NCBI GenBank assembly: GCA_903837815.1
Contig: CAILWD010000351.1
Span: 1-9,815, forward strand
DNA: 9,815 nucleotides
Source: an uncultured Chloroflexota bacterium
Lineage (GTDB): Bacteria; Chloroflexota; Anaerolineae; Anaerolineales; Villigracilaceae
Direction of reading: 5' to 3'
The first letter of the stretch is position 1; every line of letters begins with the position of its first letter. Below, in pieces: positions 6,765 through 9,815 of this stretch. The translations under genes and the position numbers were made by a program. The notes under the pieces are model-generated. The model did no database searches. It was not told the origin of the DNA and was given only the letters and a program-made list of their open reading frames with translations.

Positions 6765-6793
6765 TCCACACATCGAACAAACAACAAAACGCC

Positions 6794-6819
6794 TCGCCTT
6801 TCGACTACACGCAAGGCGA
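6794..6819. terminator. Possible weak terminator after pdxR
   Basis: TCGCCTT (6794-6800) pairs with AAGGCGA (6813-6819) over a 12-base loop. On the plus strand only a broken T run follows (GTTTCATTT); on the minus strand the stem is followed by GTTTTGTTGTTT. The stem is short, so termination would be partial at best. Confidence 0.4.
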
Positions 6820-6838
6820 AGTTTCATTTACAGAGGGA

Positions 6839-6866
6839 TTGACAAAAAAGTGAAAAAGAGTACAAT
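6839..6866 (+). promoter_or_regulatory. Strong sigma-70-type promoter of the ytrA-slipin-sdpI unit
   Basis: A perfect -35 TTGACA (6839-6844) is followed after 16 bases by TACAAT (6861-6866), close to the TATAAT consensus. Predicted transcription starts near 6873, inside the TACAAT repeat array, leaving a leader of about 30 bases with AAGGAAGG before the ATG at 6906. Confidence 0.7.
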
Positions 6867-6894
6867 TACTACAATGATACAATTAGTACAATAT
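6861..6894. promoter_or_regulatory. TACAAT repeat array, candidate operator of the GntR/YtrA repressor
   Basis: TACAAT occurs at 6861, 6870, 6878 and 6887, with steps of 9, 8 and 9 bases. This amounts to two tandem 17-base units (TACAATTACTACAATGA and TACAATTAGTACAATAT) that differ at only a few positions. Inside, TACTA (6867-6871) and TAGTA (6884-6888) form an inverted pair. The array covers the -10 element and the first transcribed bases, just where an autorepressor would sit. YtrA-family operators are known to contain GTAC-like dyads, and AGTACAAT occurs here at both ends. Confidence 0.6.
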
Positions 6895-6905
6895 AAGGAA
6901 GGCGC

Positions 6906-7310
6906 ATGACAGAAAAGAAACTCACCCTTAACCTCGACTTTCATTCAGGGCTTCCCATCTACACCCAAATCGTCAACCAGATACAAAGTCAACTGGCGAA
7001 TGGGATTCTCAAGCCGGGCGACCAACTACCTACAGTCCGTGCATTGGCCTCGGAACTGAGAGTTAACTTCAACACCGTGGCGCGCGCATATCGTATATTG
7101 GATGAGGGAAGAATCATCTCCACTCAGGAAGGACGAGGGACGTACATCACCGAGATTCCGCAGCCAGAGGTCAGGGAAAGGCTGAGGCACGAGGCGCTGG
7201 CAGAACTGACGCAGCGTTTCATCAATGAAGCCTTGCGGCTGGGGTTTTCAGATCGAGAAATCAGACAGACGGTTAAAGATCGGTTGAGTTCAGGAAAAGA
7301 GACAAAATAG
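6906..7310 (+). CDS. YtrA-subfamily GntR transcriptional repressor
   Basis: At 134 residues this is the short YtrA type: a winged helix-turn-helix (about 16-82; LPIYTQIVNQIQSQLANG, LPTVRALASELRVNFNTVAR, GRGTYI) with only a brief helical C-terminus (about 90-130) for dimerisation and no large ligand domain. In known cases YtrA-type proteins repress their own operon of membrane or transporter genes and respond to cell-envelope stress or antibiotics. Here it is the first gene of the plus-strand unit, with the slipin starting 12 bases after its stop, so control of those membrane genes is the simple inference. The inducer is unknown. The AAGGAAGG before the ATG fixes the start. Confidence 0.9.
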   Translation: MTEKKLTLNLDFHSGLPIYTQIVNQIQSQLANGILKPGDQLPTVRALASELRVNFNTVARAYRILDEGRIISTQEGRGTYITEIPQPEVRERLRHEALAELTQRFINEALRLGFSDREIRQTVKDRLSSGKETK

Positions 7311-7322
7311 GAGCAAATCAAA

Positions 7323-8258
7323 ATGAATACCAAATTTATGAAACCCATTGTTCAAAGCAAAAAAGATAACCAACACATTCCGCCCATTGCGGGATTTATC
7401 TTTGCCATCATTCTTATCGGGGCCATCAAGGTCGCGCTATTGCTGGAGACCAAGCACCTTCCAGACTTTACGATTGGCGCAGTTGTGCTGGCATTGACGG
7501 GCATCGCTACCTATTTTCTTTTTGCACTAAAGGTTGCCGCGCAATGGGAAAAAGTAGTCGTCCTACGGCTGGGGAAATTCAACGGGCTGAAAGGTCCAGG
7601 CTTGTTTTGGATTATCCCAATCGTGGACACCGCCGTGATGTGGATTGACCATCGCGTGGCAGTCACATCCTTCTCCGCCGAGAAAACGCTGACCAAGGAC
7701 ACCGTTCCCGTCGATGTGGATGCCGTGCTGTTCTGGGTTGTGTGGGATGCTGAGAAAGCCGCGCTCGAAGTCACAGATTACAACTCCGCAATTGCGTGGG
7801 CAGCGCAAACCGCCCTGCGCGAGATCATTGGACAGATGACTCTGGCGGATATTCTGGTTGGCCGCGCCACGATGGATGAGGAATTGCAAAAGATCATCGA
7901 CGAGCGCACCACACCCTGGGGCATCACCGTTCAATCGGTGGAAATCCGCGATGTGGTCATTCCGCAAGTTCTGGAAGACGCGATGTCCCGTCAGGCTCAG
8001 GCAGAACGCGAACGTCAGGCGCGGGTCATCCTTGGCGAGTCGGAACAGCAGATTGCGGCTTCGTTTGCACAGGCTTCGCAGGCGTACGTCGACAATCCCA
8101 CCGCCCTGCATCTGCGCGCCATGAACATGCTCTTCGAAGGCTTGAAGCAAAAGGGCGCGCTGGTCATCGTCCCATCTTCCGCAGTGGACTCGATGAACCT
8201 CGGCGGGCTGGGCGGCATGGTTTCGCTGGCGCAGAATAATTTACCGAAGGAAAAGTAA
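7323..8258 (+). CDS. Slipin/stomatin-like SPFH (band 7) membrane protein
   Basis: The 311-residue protein has two hydrophobic segments (about 21-41 and 50-70) that probably form a hairpin or two spans, followed by an SPFH domain (about 72-235). Typical signs are WEKVVVLRLGKFNGLKGPG (75-93), IIPIVDT (97-103), the slipin stretch DERTTPWGITVQSVEIRDV (193-211) and the AMSRQAQAERERQARVIL region (220-237), which leads into the charged helix of this family. SPFH proteins oligomerise into membrane microdomain cages and act as scaffolds or partners of membrane proteases. A NfeD partner, common for bacterial slipins, is not in the window; an SdpI-like protein is next instead. GGAG, overlapping the regulator's TAG, serves as ribosome-binding site 8-10 bases before the ATG. 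Confidence 0.92.
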   Translation: MNTKFMKPIVQSKKDNQHIPPIAGFIFAIILIGAIKVALLLETKHLPDFTIGAVVLALTGIATYFLFALKVAAQWEKVVVLRLGKFNGLKGPGLFWIIPIVDTAVMWIDHRVAVTSFSAEKTLTKDTVPVDVDAVLFWVVWDAEKAALEVTDYNSAIAWAAQTALREIIGQMTLADILVGRATMDEELQKIIDERTTPWGITVQSVEIRDVVIPQVLEDAMSRQAQAERERQARVILGESEQQIAASFAQASQAYVDNPTALHLRAMNMLFEGLKQKGALVIVPSSAVDSMNLGGLGGMVSLAQNNLPKEK

Positions 8259-8279
8259 GGGCGCGGCAACGCTGCGCCC
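8259..8279. repeat. GC-rich hairpin directly after the slipin gene
   Basis: GGGCGC (8259-8264) pairs with GCGCCC (8274-8279) around a 9-base loop, starting at the base after the slipin TAA. No T run follows, so it is not a canonical terminator. It could attenuate transcription into the SdpI gene, protect the upstream mRNA end, or be another dispersed palindrome. Confidence 0.6.
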
Positions 8280-8286
8280 CAACGGG

Positions 8287-8302
8287 CGTTTCACGTGAAA
8301 CG
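8287..8302. promoter_or_regulatory. parS-like palindrome upstream of the sdpI-like gene
   Basis: CGTTTCACGTGAAACG is a perfect 16-base palindrome. Its central 14 bases, GTTTCACGTGAAAC, equal the canonical core of parS, the centromere-like site bound by chromosomal ParB/Spo0J proteins. It lies between the slipin stop and the sdpI-like start. Identity with the parS core is seen in the sequence; ParB binding is inference. Confidence 0.7.
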
Positions 8303-8323
8303 TTCGAAGGAAAGGAAAACAAA

Positions 8324-8974
8324 ATGACAACAAAAACTACAACCATTATCACCCTCGTCCTGATTGGGCTGGCTGCGCTGGCGGGAGTTGCGCTGTGGAA
8401 TCAACTTCCCGACCAGATGGCTTCCCACTGGAACGCCAACGACGAAGTGGACGGAACCATGCCCAAATTCTGGGGCGTGTTTATGATGCCGATTATCACG
8501 CTGGGAATGCTTGCCCTGTTTCTGGTGCTGCCCAACATTGATCCGCTCAAGGCGAACATCGCGCAGTTCCGCGAGAGTTTCAATCTCTTCATCCTGGTGA
8601 TCGTGGCGTTCATGCTTTACGTCCACGCGCTGACTCTCGCCTGGAGCCTCGGCTATCAGGATTTCAAGATGAGCGCAGCAATGCTGCCGTTCATGGGCGT
8701 GCTGTTCATCGCCGTCGGCTGGATGTTGAAAAAGGCGAAGCGCAATTTCTTCATCGGCATTCGCACACCCTGGACTCTCTCCAGCGATGTGGTCTGGGAC
8801 AAAACCCATCAACTCGGCTCGACGCTGTTCATGGCTTCGGGCGTGCTGGTAATCGTCGGCGGGTTCTTTGGCGGCACGACAGCCTTCTGGCTGATGTTCA
8901 TTCCGCTGATTGGGTCGAGCCTGTTCCTTGTCGTGTACTCGTATGTGCTGTATCGCGGCGAGACAAAGGCATAA
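8324..8974 (+). CDS. SdpI-family polytopic membrane protein (DUF1648 plus SdpI-like domain)
   Basis: The 216-residue protein has about six predicted membrane segments (7-25, 50-69, 88-108, 117-134, 163-181, 186-208). The N-terminal part carries the DUF1648 pattern LPDQMASHWNANDEVDG (28-44), and the later NFFIGIRTPWTLSSDVVW (141-158) followed by KTHQLGS is the hallmark of the SdpI family. In Bacillus subtilis SdpI is the immunity protein against the cannibalism toxin SdpC and also relays the signal to the repressor SdpR. No SdpA/B/C homologue is visible here, so immunity to a local toxin is not supported; many family members are of unknown role. A GGAAAGGA ribosome-binding site precedes the ATG. 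Parallel to SdpR/SdpI, this gene shares a unit with a small repressor, here of GntR type. Confidence 0.9.
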   Translation: MTTKTTTIITLVLIGLAALAGVALWNQLPDQMASHWNANDEVDGTMPKFWGVFMMPIITLGMLALFLVLPNIDPLKANIAQFRESFNLFILVIVAFMLYVHALTLAWSLGYQDFKMSAAMLPFMGVLFIAVGWMLKKAKRNFFIGIRTPWTLSSDVVWDKTHQLGSTLFMASGVLVIVGGFFGGTTAFWLMFIPLIGSSLFLVVYSYVLYRGETKA

Positions 8975-8990
8975 CGTTTCATGTGAAACG
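8975..8990. promoter_or_regulatory. Second parS-like palindrome, one base from the core
   Basis: CGTTTCATGTGAAACG starts at the base after the SdpI-like gene's TAA. It differs from the upstream palindrome by a single central base (CATGTG instead of CACGTG). With flanking bases, 8973-8994 is the inverted copy of 8283-8304, 21 of 22 positions matching, so the two sites bracket the gene in opposite orientation. Confidence 0.65.
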
Positions 8991-9065
8991 CCCGAAAAAC
9001 TGCCTCTGTAGCGGCTTCTGTTAAAAGTAACTCTTGAGTTTCCGCCAACAGGCAAGGAGATCGAA

Positions 9066-9296
9066 GTGGATGAAGAAATCAAACAATGGGAATGCCGCGT
9101 GGAGACCGTCGGCGCATTCTGGTCTGGAGTAAAAGCGGATGAATTGGAAGGACTTCTCAACGCATGGGGCGAGGAAGGCTGGGAGGTTGTGTCCACGCAC
9201 ATCATCGAGAATGCAAACAAGATCAACGTGATTGCCAAGCGTCCGTTGACCCGCGAGGTCATCCGCCGCCGCTCGATGCCGTCAACATTCGATTAG
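9066..9296 (+). CDS. Small DUF4177-like protein
   Basis: The 76-residue product reads QWECRVETVG near its start, then LEGLLNAWGEEGWEVVSTHI and finally INVIAKRP. This is the DUF4177 pattern: an N-terminal strand with W/Y-E, a helix with LN-x-x-G-x-EGWE, and a C-terminal strand ending in a KR pair. The biochemical role of this family is unknown. It starts at GTG (9066-9068), supported by AAGGAG at 9054-9059 six bases upstream; an in-frame ATG further inside is not needed. It follows the SdpI-like gene by 91 bases and may be part of the same transcript, although a palindrome and an imperfect hairpin intervene. The last 15 or so residues are basic and probably disordered. Confidence 0.8.
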   Translation: MDEEIKQWECRVETVGAFWSGVKADELEGLLNAWGEEGWEVVSTHIIENANKINVIAKRPLTREVIRRRSMPSTFD

Positions 9297-9351
9297 TTGA
9301 ATCAGCCCGATGGGGTTGAGTAGTCACAGGATAAGCGGAAGATAAAATATA

Positions 9352-9367
9352 TAGAACTAATGTTCTA
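9352..9367. promoter_or_regulatory. LexA-type box GAAC-N4-GTTC
   Basis: TAGAACTAATGTTCTA has perfect 6-base arms and contains GAAC-TAAT-GTTC, the Gram-positive-type LexA operator core, which has also been reported for a green non-sulfur bacterium (Dehalococcoides). It lies in AT-rich sequence between two convergent genes, with no evident SOS gene downstream before the terminator at 9382-9423, so its function is unclear. Confidence 0.4.
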
Positions 9368-9381
9368 ATTCCAAAGATCAA

Positions 9382-9423
9382 AAAAAATCGGGACTGTCCT
9401 GAAAGCAGTCCCGATTTTTTTTT
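9382..9423. terminator. Strong bidirectional intrinsic terminator
   Basis: AAAAAATCGGGACTG (9382-9396) and CAGTCCCGATTTTTT (9406-9420) are perfect inverted copies around a 9-base loop. The T tract continues to 9423 on the plus strand, and the A tract on the left gives a T tract on the minus strand. It sits between the DUF4177-like gene and the convergent minus-strand gene and would stop transcription from both sides. Its right end touches the stop codon of the minus-strand gene. Confidence 0.95.
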
Positions 9424-9815
9424 CATTCCTTCACAGGCGGCAACCCACTCACCATCGTTTCGTCCCCGTCAACAGTTTCTGATTCATCCTCTTCGCCGAC
9501 GAGGAAAGCAACCGCATAACTCTTGTGCGCGTCCATGATCAAATCGAGGTGATGATTGGGACGATAATCGCTGACGGCAATCAGCCGCAAGGCGTTGGCA
9601 ACGCGCGGGTTGTCCACCGCGACAAACTCACTCAGGTGACTTGGCGTATCGTAAAAGAAATCGCGCTTGAAGATGGTGTTCTTGTCGTCAAGGAAAATGC
9701 CAAGCGGATAGATGTCCACTTCCATCAAATCCTGGAAGAAATGCGTGCCGAAGGATGGCTCACGCGATGCGCCAACCGACTCGCCTGCCAGTTCAACCAG
9801 GGCATGGGTATTGTA
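9423..9815 (-). CDS. C-terminal part of a PEP/pyruvate-binding (PEP synthase-like) protein, partial
   Basis: The frame is open from the window edge to a TGA at 9425-9423 and encodes at least 130 residues; the true start lies beyond 9815. The stretch REPSFGTHFFQDLMEVDIYP, followed by a loop (LGIFLDDKNTIFKRDFFYDT), resembles the S-x-G-T-H-F-F-Q-D-L-V-E signature seen in PEP/pyruvate-binding domain proteins related to PEP synthase and pyruvate phosphate dikinase. The last part is acidic (GEEDESETVDGDE). The assignment comes from remembered motif resemblance, and which enzyme it is cannot be told from this fragment. A TTG at 9728 or ATG at 9725 could serve as internal starts, but the family motif lies partly upstream of them, so the longer frame is preferred. 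Confidence 0.6.
   Translation of the reverse strand, partial: YNTHALVELAGESVGASREPSFGTHFFQDLMEVDIYPLGIFLDDKNTIFKRDFFYDTPSHLSEFVAVDNPRVANALRLIAVSDYRPNHHLDLIMDAHKSYAVAFLVGEEDESETVDGDETMVSGLPPVKE

Noticed and set aside
8259..8304. Terminator separating the slipin from the SdpI-like gene
   Set aside because: Two stems are present but no T tract follows either, so at most partial attenuation is supported.
8283..8994. SdpI gene as an insertion sequence with terminal inverted repeats
   Set aside because: There is no transposase and no clear target-site duplication outside the repeats, and each repeat is itself a palindrome, which suits a protein-binding site better than an IS end.
8291..9262. 323-residue open frame on the minus strand
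   Set aside because: It runs antisense through the SdpI-like and DUF4177-like genes, has a His/Gln/Glu/Arg-rich composition typical of shadow frames and matches no family, while both plus-strand genes have recognisable domains and ribosome-binding sites.

Overview
The window looks like a chromosomal piece from a Chloroflexota bacterium, probably class Anaerolineae. This is an inference. It rests on the PdxS/PdxT route to vitamin B6 with a divergent MocR-type regulator, a moderately GC-rich coding style, and several families of intergenic palindromes that I recall from such genomes, in particular a GCGAAGCAATCT-type nested inverted repeat. I see no transposase, phage gene, CRISPR array, rRNA or tRNA.

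Left half, minus strand, reading from 4962 down to 199: pdxS and pdxT (the two subunits of pyridoxal 5'-phosphate synthase), a tandem GNAT-like protein, a 106-residue orphan, a HAD-IA phosphatase and a membrane-anchored 403-residue protein with an all-helical look. The last four genes touch or overlap by a few bases, so they are probably one translationally coupled unit. Both the pdxS/pdxT and the pdxT/GNAT junctions hold inverted repeats, of two different kinds. A short gene tail on the plus strand lies at 1-111.

Centre: a 326-base divergent control region (4963-5288) separates pdxS from pdxR, a 491-residue GntR/MocR fusion regulator that probably senses PLP and controls pdxST. The region holds candidate promoters in both directions, five CCAAT/ATTGG half-sites that could be the PdxR operator, and two copies of a 15-base palindrome (AAACCTG-N-CAGGTTT).

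Right half, plus strand, 6839-9296: a strong-looking promoter carrying four TACAAT words drives a YtrA-type GntR repressor, a slipin/stomatin-like SPFH membrane protein, an SdpI-family membrane protein and a small DUF4177-like protein. The SdpI gene is bracketed by two palindromes. One contains a perfect copy of the 14-base ParB-binding parS core; the other is the same with one base changed, and the two extended sites are inverted copies of each other. I consider this regulator/slipin/SdpI set with flanking parS-like sites the most interesting part of the window. A GAAC-N4-GTTC LexA-type box and a strong two-way terminator follow. The window ends inside the C-terminal part of a minus-strand protein resembling PEP/pyruvate-binding (PEP synthase-like) proteins.
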